Source: Bacillota bacterium
GTDB taxonomy: Bacteria; Bacillota; Clostridia; Peptostreptococcales; Anaerovoracaceae
Direction of reading: 5' to 3'
Assembly (NCBI GenBank): GCA_017936025.1
Contig: JAGBGL010000025.1
Span: forward strand, 1-19,208
DNA: 19,208 nt
Each line of letters opens with the position of its first letter. The first letter of the stretch is position 1. Positions 6,362 through 15,145 of this stretch are shown piece after piece. The notes beneath the pieces are model-generated. The model was not told where the DNA came from. It did no database searches and was given only the letters and a program-made list of their open reading frames with translations. The translations under genes were made by a program, and so were the position numbers.

Positions 6362-9022
6362 CTATTTCAGTTCGTACCAGCTGCTGCCGTGATTCAGGTC
6401 AGCAACCAGTTTAGTCTTCATTTCAACTGCAGATTCCATGTTTTCAACCAGCAGTCTTTCTACTGCTTCCTGCTCATCTTTATAAGTGTCTATGATCAGC
6501 TCGTCGTGCACCTGCAGGATCAGTCTTGATTTAAGGCCTGCATCCTTCAGAGCGTTATATACTTTGATCATGGCGATTTTGATGATATCAGCCGCACTTC
6601 CCTGGATAGGGCTGTTCATCGCAAGTCTTTCGCCTACCTGTCGTGTCATAAAATTGGAAGCACCTATTTCATTGATGAAACGTTTTCTTCCCAGCATCGT
6701 TGTAACATATCCGTTGTCTTTACAGAACGCGACCTGTCCATCCATGAATTCTTTTACAGCAGTATGCTTTGCAAAATATGTCTTTATATAATCATCTGCT
6801 TCTCTTCTTGTGATATTCAGTTCAGAAGAAAGACCAAAAGCGCTCATGCCATAGATAACGCCGAAGTTTACTGCCTTTGCACGGCTTCTCTCTTCTACTG
6901 TAATATCCTCAGGTTTCACACCCAGAACATTTGCTGCAGTAGATCTGTGGATATCCTCGCCATTATTGAAAGCGTCTATCAGTGCCTGATCTTCCGCCAT
7001 ATGTGCCAGGACTCTCAGCTCGATCTGGGAATAGTCAGCGCCGACCAGAACACAATCCTCATTTCTAGGCACAAAAGCTTTTCTCAGCTGTCTTCCGAAT
7101 TCCTGCCTGATAGGGATATTCTGCAGATTCGGTTCTGTGCAGCTGATACGGCCTGTAGTTGTCACTGTCTGCTGGAAGTGTGCGTGTATCGTATTGTTTT
7201 CACTGATCAGCGGAAGCAGCCCCTCTACATATGTGCTGTTCAGTTTTGTCAGTGTTCTGTATTCTAAAATCAGCGGAACGATCTCGTGTTCGTGTGCTAT
7301 TTTCTCAAGGATGTCCGCACTTGTGGAATAACCGCGCTTTGTTTTCTTTCCGGCAGTCAGCCCCAGTTTTTCGAACAGAACAGGTCCCAGCTGTGCAGGT
7401 GAATTGATGTTGAACTCTTCACCGGCCAGTTCGTATATCTTCGCTGTCATTTCAGTTACTTTTTCAGTGATCACGCTTCCTATCGCAGTCAATTCACTGC
7501 GGTCCGCAGCAACGCCCTGATGCTCCATGGAAGCCATTACTTCTATCAGGGGCAGTTCTACATCATAAAGGACTTTTTCCAGCCCTGATTCAGCTATTTT
7601 ATCCTTTAAAACAGTTTTCAGACTCATTACAGTCCCCAGCCATTTAAAACCGAATTCACTGTACTGTTTTGACGGGTCGCTGAATAGATCCATCTGCCCA
7701 GTCTGTTCCATGAGATCTTTCTCATTTTCGATGTTTTCGTGGAAGTACTCGTAAGCCATCGCTTTGATGTCGTAATTACTGCGGCCGGAATCCAGTACAT
7801 ACTGGCACACCGCAGTATCGAATGCAGTGCTGCATTCTGTCATACCATGATTCATCAGCATGTAATAGTCATTTTTCAGATCATGACCGATGAATTCTGT
7901 TCTGTTTTTATTTACTTCATCAGCAAATTCTTTTATAAGTTCATGGCTGTGTCCATTGATATATACGAATTTATCGTTTGACATAATGCATATTCCGTAA
8001 ATTTCAGGAACTGCCTTATGATTGTTGTCGCCCAGCACTTTAAGCAGCACCGGTGTTGTAAAATCAATATTTTTCAGGTCTTCTGAAGACTCCGCAATGA
8101 TTTTTTCTGTCTTTTCAAGGTCTATCATCTGTTCAGCAGCTGCTTCTTTTACTGCTGAAACATCCAGCTTTTTAAGGAAGCTGTTGAATTCGAGTTTAGT
8201 ATAGATGTCTACAAGGGCTTCCATATCAGGCTCACGCATTTTCAGCTGATCAAAATCAAGATCCAGCGGCACGTAAACATTGATTGTCGCAAGTCTCTTG
8301 CTCATGACTGCCAGCTGAACATTCTCCTCTATATTCTCACGGAGTTTTTTTCCTGAGATCTTATCTGTGTTTGCTATGATATTGTCCATGGAACCGAACT
8401 CAAGGATCAGTTTCTGCGCAGTTTTTTCACCTACGCCCGGAACACCCGGGATATTATCTGACTGGTCTCCCATCAGGCCTTTGAAATCGATGAACTGCTG
8501 AGGTGTGAATCCGTATTTATCGATCATAGCCTGCCTGTCGAACAAGTCAAACTGTGAAATCCCTTTTCTGGTGATGAGAACTTTTGTTATGTCTGTTGCC
8601 AGCTGCAGTTCATCCTTGTCCCCTGTGATGATCAGCGGCTCAAGACCTGCTTCCTCTGCTTCCCTTGCCACTGTACCGATAATATCATCTGCCTCAAAGC
8701 CTTCTTCTTCGAGTATAGCGATATTCATGGCTCTCAGGACATCTTTCATCAGCGGCATCTGCATAGCCAGTTCAGGCGGCATTTTCTTACGGCCTGCCTT
8801 GTATTCTTTATATTCTAAATGACGGAATGTAGGCGCTTTCAGATCGAAAGCAACTGCCATATATCCCGGTTCATAATCTGTCTTTATTTTAGTAAGCATA
8901 TTGATGAATCCATAGATACCCTGCGTATAGATACCTTCTTTTGTGATCATCGGACGCTGCATAGCGTAATATGCTCTGTTTATCAAACTGTTCCCGTCTA
9001 TGATAACGATAGTCTTTTCCAT
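6362..9022 (-). CDS. polA: DNA polymerase I
   Basis: Repair and Okazaki-fragment-processing polymerase, 886 residues. Residues 1 to about 290 form the 5'-3' exonuclease/flap domain (MEKTIVIIDGNSLINRAYYA; TGDKDELQL; GLMGDQSDNIPGVPGVGEKTA). About 300-480 is the 3'-5' exonuclease-like domain. Its first metal-binding motif (DxE) is missing, although GHDLKND and YDIKAMAYEYF remain, so proofreading is probably lost, as in B. subtilis PolA. The polymerase domain has motif A DYSQIELR (Asp663), motif B RAKAVNFGVIYG (Tyr724) and motif C VHDE (Asp840). The ATG at 9022 has AAGGAG 8 nt upstream, below a good promoter, and starts the polA-coaE-DUF554-PAP2 string. Confidence 0.97.
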   Translation of the reverse strand: MEKTIVIIDGNSLINRAYYAMQRPMITKEGIYTQGIYGFINMLTKIKTDYEPGYMAVAFDLKAPTFRHLEYKEYKAGRKKMPPELAMQMPLMKDVLRAMNIAILEEEGFEADDIIGTVAREAEEAGLEPLIITGDKDELQLATDITKVLITRKGISQFDLFDRQAMIDKYGFTPQQFIDFKGLMGDQSDNIPGVPGVGEKTAQKLILEFGSMDNIIANTDKISGKKLRENIEENVQLAVMSKRLATINVYVPLDLDFDQLKMREPDMEALVDIYTKLEFNSFLKKLDVSAVKEAAAEQMIDLEKTEKIIAESSEDLKNIDFTTPVLLKVLGDNNHKAVPEIYGICIMSNDKFVYINGHSHELIKEFADEVNKNRTEFIGHDLKNDYYMLMNHGMTECSTAFDTAVCQYVLDSGRSNYDIKAMAYEYFHENIENEKDLMEQTGQMDLFSDPSKQYSEFGFKWLGTVMSLKTVLKDKIAESGLEKVLYDVELPLIEVMASMEHQGVAADRSELTAIGSVITEKVTEMTAKIYELAGEEFNINSPAQLGPVLFEKLGLTAGKKTKRGYSTSADILEKIAHEHEIVPLILEYRTLTKLNSTYVEGLLPLISENNTIHAHFQQTVTTTGRISCTEPNLQNIPIRQEFGRQLRKAFVPRNEDCVLVGADYSQIELRVLAHMAEDQALIDAFNNGEDIHRSTAANVLGVKPEDITVEERSRAKAVNFGVIYGMSAFGLSSELNITRREADDYIKTYFAKHTAVKEFMDGQVAFCKDNGYVTTMLGRKRFINEIGASNFMTRQVGERLAMNSPIQGSAADIIKIAMIKVYNALKDAGLKSRLILQVHDELIIDTYKDEQEAVERLLVENMESAVEMKTKLVADLNHGSSWYELK

Positions 9023-9051
9023 AGAAAATACTCCTTTCCATTAACCCTAAT

Positions 9052-9080
9052 ATTATACCCAAAATCAGAGTTATCTGCAA
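9052..9080 (-). promoter_or_regulatory. polA promoter
   Basis: Minus strand: TTGCAG (9075-9080), 17-nt spacer, TATAAT (9052-9057), about 30 nt before the polA start. A perfect 7-bp inverted repeat, CTGCAAG/CTTGCAG (9075-9081 and 9090-9096), covers the -35 and could be an operator. Confidence 0.75.
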
Positions 9081-9104
9081 GCCGCTGTACTTGCAGTGCA
9101 AAAC

Positions 9105-9129
9105 AAAAATCCCGGCAGACAGCCGGGAT
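9105..9129 (-). terminator. terminator of the mobA-fdhD-fdhA-hydA-ferredoxin operon
   Basis: Minus strand: an 8-bp GC-rich stem ATCCCGGC/GCCGGGAT (9122-9129 and 9109-9116), 5-nt loop, followed by TTTTT then GTTTT. It begins 12 nt after the ferredoxin stop codon and isolates the operon from polA. Confidence 0.92.
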
Positions 9130-9141
9130 CTTAATATGTAA

Positions 9142-9315
9142 TTATCTTTTTTCAATTATCGCATTGTTTGGACAGTTATCGATACAGTTACCGCAGTTCC
9201 TGCATCTGATTTCATCGATACGGAACTGTTTTTCATCCTCAATTACAGCATTATTGGGACATTCAGATTCACATGCCCCGCATTTTATGCAGCGTTTAGT
9301 GATTTCATAAAGCAT
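9142..9315 (-). CDS. 2[4Fe-4S] ferredoxin (57 aa)
   Basis: Small soluble electron carrier that starts MLYEITKRC. Two complete CxxCxxCxxxCP clusters are seen: Cys9, 12, 15, 19 and Cys38, 41, 44, 48, each followed by PNNA. Length is typical of clostridial ferredoxins. The ATG at 9315 has GTGAGG 7 nt upstream, and hydA ends 19 nt earlier, so it is the last gene of the formate dehydrogenase/hydrogenase operon, just before the terminator. It could carry electrons between FdhA and HydA or link the pair to cellular ferredoxin pools. That is inferred from position only. Confidence 0.93.
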   Translation of the reverse strand: MLYEITKRCIKCGACESECPNNAVIEDEKQFRIDEIRCRNCGNCIDNCPNNAIIEKR

Positions 9316-9334
9316 AATTATACCTCACTTTCTG

Positions 9335-11098
9335 CTATTTTACTTCATTACTGCGGTCAACATAGTGAGTATGCAGTAAATGATGTGAAATATGTCCGCA
9401 AGGTTCTTTCAGGTAGTCTTCGTATAAAGCCTGTACTTCTGTATTTTCATGGGATCTGCGGATTTTGTTGTTAGCGTCGCTTTCATACATTTTTTCCATA
9501 CGCTGTGCCACCATAGCAGGCTGAGGAGTGATAGGCGCACCGCCTCCGTTCAGACATCCGCCAGGACAAGCCATTACCTCAATGAAATGGTATGGGGAAA
9601 TGCCTGCACGAACATCATCCATAACAGCTTTTACATTTCCGATGCCGTTTACGATTGCAACTTTGACTTCCATGTCTCCGATCATCAGTGAAGCTTCTTT
9701 TACACCTCTGTACCCGCGGGCTTCGGTATAATCTATCTGATCAACTTTTCCGCCTGTGAGCTTATATACAACAGTTCTTAACGCAGCTTCCATAACGCCG
9801 CCTGTTGTACCGAAAATTCTTGCCGCACCTGTTCCTTCACCCATAAACCGGTCAAATTCCCCATCCGGCAGTGCAGGCAGATTAATATCTTTCAGTTTCA
9901 TCAGTCTTGCCATTTCTCTTGTAGTCAGCACAACGTCAACATCACGGCCGTGTTCGCTTTCCATCTCAGGTCTCTGACATTCATATTTTTTTTCAACACA
10001 TGGCATGATAGAAACACTGCAGATTTTTTCAGCAGGAACTCCCAGCTTTTCAGGCAGGTAGTTCTTTACCAGTGCACCGAACATCTGCTGCGGTGATTTA
10101 CAGGAAGACAAATGATCCAGCTGATCCGGATAATTGTATTCCATATATTTGATCCATCCAGGGCAGCAGGAAGTCATCATCGGAAGCACTCCTCCGTTAG
10201 TCACCCTGTCAATAAATTCCGTACCTTCTTCCATGATTGTAAGGTCAGCACTGAAGTCTGTCGTATATGCATATCCGCCGAGAGCTTTCATGGCAGAAGC
10301 AATTTTTTTAGTGACATCAGTACCTGCAGGCATGAAGAATGATTCGCCCAGCGTATTCTGTACTGCAGGAGCCATCTGCCACACTACTGTTGTTTCCGGA
10401 TCATCAAGTGCATCGATTACCTGTCTGATACCGTCTCTTTCTGTAAGCGCACCGACAGGACATACTTTTACGCACTGCCCGCAATTGATGCAGGAAGTTC
10501 CGGAAAGGCTTACATTCCCATATGTATCTACATGTCTGAAATCTGTGTTTTCATCATACAGCATTTCATAAATGCTCTGTTTCTGTACATCACTGCATAC
10601 ATTCACGCATCTGCCGCATGCAATACATTTATCCATATCGCGTACCATAGCAATATTGGATTCATCTTTTCCTCTGCCGACAATGATACGTTCTTCAGAT
10701 TCTACACCCATCAGCTGGGATACGTTCTGCAGCTTGCAGTCACCGCCAGTCTTCTGGCAAGTGAGGCAGTCATTAGGATGATGCTTCAGAATTTCTTTCA
10801 GACATTCCTTACGTTCTTCAATTACGGTCTTTGTATTGGTACGTACTACCATGCCTTCTTTCGCACGGATACGGCATGAACGGCGCAGAATAGTTCCTTC
10901 ACCGTCTTCGATTTCAACTGTGCATAGACCGCACGCACCTGTGGCCGTCAGCCCCTTCATATAACAAAGTGTCGGGATCTCAATTCCTGCTTTCTGTGCT
11001 GCTTCCAGTACAGTATCGTCCGGATCACATTTTATTTTCTTTCCGTCTATAGTTAAAATAATATCTTCTTTTAAAGTTCCTGGATATACTTCGAACAT
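9335..11098 (-). CDS. hydA: [FeFe] hydrogenase, HndD/CpI type
   Basis: Soluble H2-forming/H2-using enzyme of 587 residues, close to CpI and HndD. Domains in order: [2Fe-2S] ferredoxin domain with all four ligands (Cys45, 56, 59, 75); His-Cys [4Fe-4S] site (His107, Cys111, 114, 121); two [4Fe-4S] clusters (Cys158, 161, 164, 168 and Cys203, 206, 209, 213); then the H-cluster domain. The latter has TSCCPGW (proton-relay Cys311, ligand Cys312), MPCVEKK (Cys367) and EVMACPGGCLNGGG (Cys511, Cys515). The tail has LLHTHY, as in the fused small-subunit domain. It lies 19 nt after fdhA and 19 nt before the ferredoxin gene. No NuoE/NuoF-like partners are in the window, so a flavin-based bifurcating form is not supported here. 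The HydE/F/G maturases are elsewhere. Confidence 0.96.
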   Translation of the reverse strand: MFEVYPGTLKEDIILTIDGKKIKCDPDDTVLEAAQKAGIEIPTLCYMKGLTATGACGLCTVEIEDGEGTILRRSCRIRAKEGMVVRTNTKTVIEERKECLKEILKHHPNDCLTCQKTGGDCKLQNVSQLMGVESEERIIVGRGKDESNIAMVRDMDKCIACGRCVNVCSDVQKQSIYEMLYDENTDFRHVDTYGNVSLSGTSCINCGQCVKVCPVGALTERDGIRQVIDALDDPETTVVWQMAPAVQNTLGESFFMPAGTDVTKKIASAMKALGGYAYTTDFSADLTIMEEGTEFIDRVTNGGVLPMMTSCCPGWIKYMEYNYPDQLDHLSSCKSPQQMFGALVKNYLPEKLGVPAEKICSVSIMPCVEKKYECQRPEMESEHGRDVDVVLTTREMARLMKLKDINLPALPDGEFDRFMGEGTGAARIFGTTGGVMEAALRTVVYKLTGGKVDQIDYTEARGYRGVKEASLMIGDMEVKVAIVNGIGNVKAVMDDVRAGISPYHFIEVMACPGGCLNGGGAPITPQPAMVAQRMEKMYESDANNKIRRSHENTEVQALYEDYLKEPCGHISHHLLHTHYVDRSNEVK

Positions 11099-11117
11099 TT
11101 TATTACCTCTCTGTTAA

Positions 11118-13862
11118 TTACTGTGGCATATCGACTTCTTCATTTTCATAGTAAGCAGCTTCTTTTGCTAAAACTTCTTCAGCCAGTTGTTTCTGTAACT
11201 CAGCCGGTACTTTTTCGATCCTGATACCGATCTGCTTGAATCCCGGGATCTTACTTACAGGATCAAGATGTTCAGAGTCAGTTAAGACATTTGCACCTTT
11301 TGCGTAATGGAACGGCATCCATGCAACGCCCGGCTGAAGTGTATCAGAAATACGGGCTTCCACATAGATAGAACCTCTTGCGGATGAAACCTTTATCCAT
11401 TCGCCTTCAGTGATTCCATAGTTTTCCGCATCTTCCGGATACAATTCGATCCAGTTTCGAGGAGATGTGCTATGTATAGCTCTCGTTTTATCTGTCATTG
11501 TTCTTGTATGATAATGATACAGAATACGTGCGGAAGTCAGAACCATCGGATACTCTTCGTCCTGCAGATCAGGTGAAGGTCTCCATTCCAGAGGTTTGAG
11601 CAATCCCTTACCTCCCGGCCTTACCGGTCCGTTTGTATGCAGGATCGGTGTTCCCGGATGATCTTCCGAAGGGCAAGGCCATACAAGTCCGCTTTCTTTT
11701 TCTATTCTTTCATACGTCATTCCTGCATAGGAAGGCGTCACTGTTCTCATTTCATTAAATACATCTTCAACGCAGTCATAATGACACTCATAACCTATAC
11801 GGTTCATTACCTGCATCAGTATCCACCAGTCTTCGCGGCATTCGCCCTTCATAGGAACTACCTGACGCAGCAGCTGTACTCTTCTTTCTGTATTCGTAAA
11901 CGTGCCTTCTTTTTCAGCAAAAGCAGCTGCAGGTAATACCACATCTGCATATTCAGCTGTTTCCGTGAGGAAAATATCCTGAGTAATAAGGAATACTTTT
12001 TCAAGTGCTTCTTCAACATGATTTGTGTTCGGGTCGGAAACCATTGGATTCTCACCCATTACGTACAGAAGTTTTACTTTGTCTTCCAGGATGGCCGGTA
12101 TTGCCTGTGTGACCGTATAACCGGGCGTAGGGCTGAGTTCTCTGCCCCATGCATGCTGGAATTTTTCCTTCACTTCATCATTGACTACTTTCTGATAGCC
12201 CGGATAGTCTGTTGGCAGCGCTCCCATATCACAGGCCCCCTGAACATTATTCTGTCCGCGCAGAGGGTTAACACCGCTGGCTTCTCTGCCCATATTTCCT
12301 GTTACAAGTGCCAGATTACTGAGAGATGATACATTATCAGTACCGTTGACGTGCTGAGTTATACCCATTGCATAAGCGATATATGATTTATGTGTGCCGG
12401 CATACATTCTTGCAGCCTCGATAATCAGTTCTTTATCTACACCGCATATCTCAGCAACTGCTTCCGGAGTATACTTCTTTACGGACTCACGGAGTTCTTC
12501 GATTCCTTCCGTGTACTTTTCTATGTATTCTTTATCTTCAAGTCCTTCTTCAAAAATAACATGCAGCATGCCGTTGCTGAGAGCAACACTGGAACCCGGA
12601 TTGATCTGGAGATAGATATCTGCGATTTCTGCAAGCGGAATGCGTACAGGATCTGCAACAATAATTTTCTTGCCTGCATTATGTGCCTGTCTCGCATACA
12701 TACCCATTACAGGATGAGTTTCCGTAGTGTTTGATCCCGTAATGAAAATCACATCAGCATCCTTGATTTCCGGAATAGGATTAGTCATAGCTCCGCTGCC
12801 CAGAGTAGTTGCCAGTCCTGCAACTGTAGAACTGTGGCATAGACGTGCACAGTGGTCTACATTGTTTGTTCCCACAGCGGCTCTTATAAACTTCTGGAAC
12901 AGGTAATTATCTTCGTTCACAGTTCTTGCAGAAGAAAATCCAGCGATAGCATCTGCCCCGAATTCATCTTTTACTTCATTGATTTTAGATGCTACAAGAG
13001 TGAGGGCCTCTTCCCAGGAAGCCGGTACCAGTTTTCCGTTTTTTCGGATCATTGGCTGTGTAAGTCTATCTTTATGATTAATAAAATCAAATGCAAATTT
13101 ACCCTTTACGCACAGGAGTCCCTGATTTGAAGGGCCATTTGCAGGTCTTGCAGCAACTATCTTATCCCCTCTTACAGAATACTCTATCTGACATCCTACT
13201 CCGCAGTATGCACATGTAGTCACTACCTTTTTTGTTTCCCATTCTCTGAATCGCTGCTGGGCTTTTGGAAGCAATGCCCCTACAGGACATACCGAAACAC
13301 AGTTACCACAGGAAACACATGGTGATTCTTCGATAGATTTTCCATCCTTGATCAGGATATAATCTTTTCCGTTTTCAGTCACTTTTTCAAGGACATCAAC
13401 ACCTACTTTATCTCGGCACACTTCTATACATGCTCCGCATCTGATACACTTATCCGGCTCTCTCATATAAAAGTAGCTGGACATATCTTTGTCGATATGT
13501 TTATATTCATCCAGAACTTCCGGTGCTTCCACACCGTACATCTGGCTGTATTTCTGCAGCTTGCATTCACCCAGTTTTCCGCAATTCATACAATCCTGCG
13601 GATGTGTTTTAAGTATTTCTGTCAGCAATGCAATTCTTGCCTTTTTTACTTCCGGAGATTCTGTCCATATTACAGTTCCGTTCTGTGTTATTTCATCTGA
13701 AGCCATAACAAGTTCATCCTGTCCTTCGATCTGACAGAAACAGATGTCATTGTCCGGTCCGCCAAAGGTCGGTATTGTTATACCGAGTTTTTCTGCAGCC
13801 TGAAAAATATTTGTGCCTTTTTCAACGGATAAAGACCGGTTATTTATTCTGATTTCAATCAT
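11118..13862 (-). CDS. fdhA: formate dehydrogenase catalytic subunit with ferredoxin-like N-terminus (Cys type)
   Basis: Molybdopterin (Mo or W) enzyme interconverting formate and CO2, 914 residues. Residues 1-65 are a [2Fe-2S] fold whose ligands are mostly lost. Then come a His-Cys [4Fe-4S] site (His87, Cys91, 94, 100) and two [4Fe-4S] clusters (Cys139-149 and Cys182-192). The FDH core starts with CAYCGVGC...C (Cys217, 220, 224, 251). The active site is DHCARLCHSSTVAGL; the metal ligand Cys342 is encoded by TGC, so it is not selenocysteine. FITGSNTTETHPV and a C-terminal dinucleotide-binding domain (YHYHTRTMTDKTRAIH; PGFKQIGIRIE) complete it. The ATG overlaps the fdhD stop (ATGA), with GGAGG upstream. 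It is co-transcribed with hydA and ferredoxin, suggesting H2- or ferredoxin-coupled formate/CO2 conversion. The direction is not shown by sequence. Confidence 0.95.
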   Translation of the reverse strand: MIEIRINNRSLSVEKGTNIFQAAEKLGITIPTFGGPDNDICFCQIEGQDELVMASDEITQNGTVIWTESPEVKKARIALLTEILKTHPQDCMNCGKLGECKLQKYSQMYGVEAPEVLDEYKHIDKDMSSYFYMREPDKCIRCGACIEVCRDKVGVDVLEKVTENGKDYILIKDGKSIEESPCVSCGNCVSVCPVGALLPKAQQRFREWETKKVVTTCAYCGVGCQIEYSVRGDKIVAARPANGPSNQGLLCVKGKFAFDFINHKDRLTQPMIRKNGKLVPASWEEALTLVASKINEVKDEFGADAIAGFSSARTVNEDNYLFQKFIRAAVGTNNVDHCARLCHSSTVAGLATTLGSGAMTNPIPEIKDADVIFITGSNTTETHPVMGMYARQAHNAGKKIIVADPVRIPLAEIADIYLQINPGSSVALSNGMLHVIFEEGLEDKEYIEKYTEGIEELRESVKKYTPEAVAEICGVDKELIIEAARMYAGTHKSYIAYAMGITQHVNGTDNVSSLSNLALVTGNMGREASGVNPLRGQNNVQGACDMGALPTDYPGYQKVVNDEVKEKFQHAWGRELSPTPGYTVTQAIPAILEDKVKLLYVMGENPMVSDPNTNHVEEALEKVFLITQDIFLTETAEYADVVLPAAAFAEKEGTFTNTERRVQLLRQVVPMKGECREDWWILMQVMNRIGYECHYDCVEDVFNEMRTVTPSYAGMTYERIEKESGLVWPCPSEDHPGTPILHTNGPVRPGGKGLLKPLEWRPSPDLQDEEYPMVLTSARILYHYHTRTMTDKTRAIHSTSPRNWIELYPEDAENYGITEGEWIKVSSARGSIYVEARISDTLQPGVAWMPFHYAKGANVLTDSEHLDPVSKIPGFKQIGIRIEKVPAELQKQLAEEVLAKEAAYYENEEVDMPQ

Positions 13863-14512
13863 CTGCTAATTTCCTCCGAGTTTTCGTATACTATTTTAAT
13901 ATTTCCTTCATGATAAAGATTTGCTCTTCCGTTTCGTGCAAATCCAAGTAATGTCATATTTTTTTCTTTTGCAAAATCCACGGCTGCATCTGTAACTGCC
14001 GCTCTGGAAACAACTGCCCGTACTCCTGCAGCAGCTGCCTTTTCCAGATAATCCAGAGAAGCCCTTCCGCTGGTGATTACGATGACATCATTTAACGGTA
14101 TTCCGTTCATCACTGCATATCCAACAGCTTTGTCAAGTGCATTATGTCTTTTAATATCTTCCATATGGCATATTATTTCACCGTTGTAAACCAGTCCGCA
14201 ACTGTGTGCACACCCTGTTGCTTCAAAAAGTTCCTGCGGAATACTGATAACTTTTTCGGCATATCCAAGCAACTCTTTGTTGCTTATCTCCTGCAGCTTA
14301 TAACTGCCAAATTCTATATCAACTTTTCGGTCAGTTTCCGTATAAATATGGCCTGTTATAAGTTCTTCTTCGTAGCCGGGTGAGCAAGTCAACTCTATGA
14401 TCTGTCCTTTAGAATTTTTAAATGAAATCTTTTTTTCAACTGCCACATAGTCATTTGTTTCAGTTCTTCCATCAGTATTCACTCTGATGATTTTAATTTC
14501 TTTTTTATTCAT
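13859..14512 (-). CDS. fdhD: FdhD-type formate dehydrogenase sulfurtransferase (short, atypical)
   Basis: FdhD binds the molybdenum cofactor and delivers the sulfido ligand that formate dehydrogenase needs. Length is 217 residues, shorter than the roughly 260-280 of typical FdhD. Family blocks are EDIKRHNALDKAVGYA (118-133), ITSGRASLDYLEKAA (146-160), SRAAVTDAAVDFA and the end block GFARNGRANLYH. The usual CGxCG loop before the TGG-H block is absent. In its place is TGCAHSC (99-105), offering Cys101 and Cys105. The gene overlaps mobA by 8 nt and fdhA by 4 nt, so the three are translationally coupled. The identity is firm from the C-terminal half and the context; the sulfur-relay cysteine is uncertain. 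Confidence 0.88.
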   Translation of the reverse strand: MNKKEIKIIRVNTDGRTETNDYVAVEKKISFKNSKGQIIELTCSPGYEEELITGHIYTETDRKVDIEFGSYKLQEISNKELLGYAEKVISIPQELFEATGCAHSCGLVYNGEIICHMEDIKRHNALDKAVGYAVMNGIPLNDVIVITSGRASLDYLEKAAAAGVRAVVSRAAVTDAAVDFAKEKNMTLLGFARNGRANLYHEGNIKIVYENSEEISR

Positions 14513-15116
14513 TTTCCATCGCTTTCAGTTCTCTGTAATTGTCACGCGTATTGATATTTACAATCATATCATCTCTGATTTCAATCCTGTAGCAGACATT
14601 CTCCCATCGGTCCAGCATTCTGAAAACGGGCGCAGGTCTGTCTGAAATCAGTTTTCCAATCTGATCAGCCATTTCTGCAGGATATATTCCTATAAGCGGC
14701 TCTATTCTGTTTCCGTGCTCCCACAGGACTACCGGATTATGTAATTTATCTTCTGCCAGCAATTTCTGATGGTAATCAATAAGTTCTTCAAATACAAACA
14801 GTGGTATATTCGGTGCATCTACTGGCATTACCAAAGCATACGGAGTTTTAATCTTCCCGAGACATGCGTGAAGTCCTCCCAATGGTCCCCTGTCATGATA
14901 TACGTCACGTACACAATGCACACCGCATTCTTCGTCTGCTTTGCCTGATACGATAATTTCTTTAATGCCCAGCTGTTTTATTTTAAAAACAGCATGACGG
15001 AGGAAAGATACACCATTCCATTTGAGTAAAGCCTTATTGTCTCCCATTCTGCTGCTCTTTCCGCCAGCAAGAATTATCCCCGAATATTTAGTTTTTATGT
15101 TTGAATTCATTGTCAT
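14505..15116 (-). CDS. mobA: molybdenum cofactor guanylyltransferase
   Basis: Attaches GMP to molybdopterin to make the bis-MGD cofactor used by formate dehydrogenase. About 203 residues, the usual size. The nucleotide-binding signature IILAGGKSSRMGDNKAL lies at residues 14-30, then RGPLGGLHA and the metal-binding VMPVDAPNIP block. I chose the ATG at 15116, preceded by GAAAGG at 7 nt. The longer frame upstream would need a TTG at 15131 that overlaps this ribosome site. It is the first gene of the operon, directly behind the ZTP riboswitch, and its end overlaps fdhD by 8 nt. Confidence 0.93.
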   Translation of the reverse strand: MTMNSNIKTKYSGIILAGGKSSRMGDNKALLKWNGVSFLRHAVFKIKQLGIKEIIVSGKADEECGVHCVRDVYHDRGPLGGLHACLGKIKTPYALVMPVDAPNIPLFVFEELIDYHQKLLAEDKLHNPVVLWEHGNRIEPLIGIYPAEMADQIGKLISDRPAPVFRMLDRWENVCYRIEIRDDMIVNINTRDNYRELKAMENE

Positions 15117-15145
15117 AAAACAACCTTTCAATCACAAAATGATAT

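Noticed and set aside
6053..9310. Several plus-strand open frames opposite polA and the ferredoxin
   Set aside because: Composition is that of shadow frames (Ser/Cys/Ile-rich), and real genes lie on the other strand.
15117..15131. Longer mobA start (TTG at 15131)
   Set aside because: It would read through the AAAGG ribosome site that precedes the ATG at 15116.
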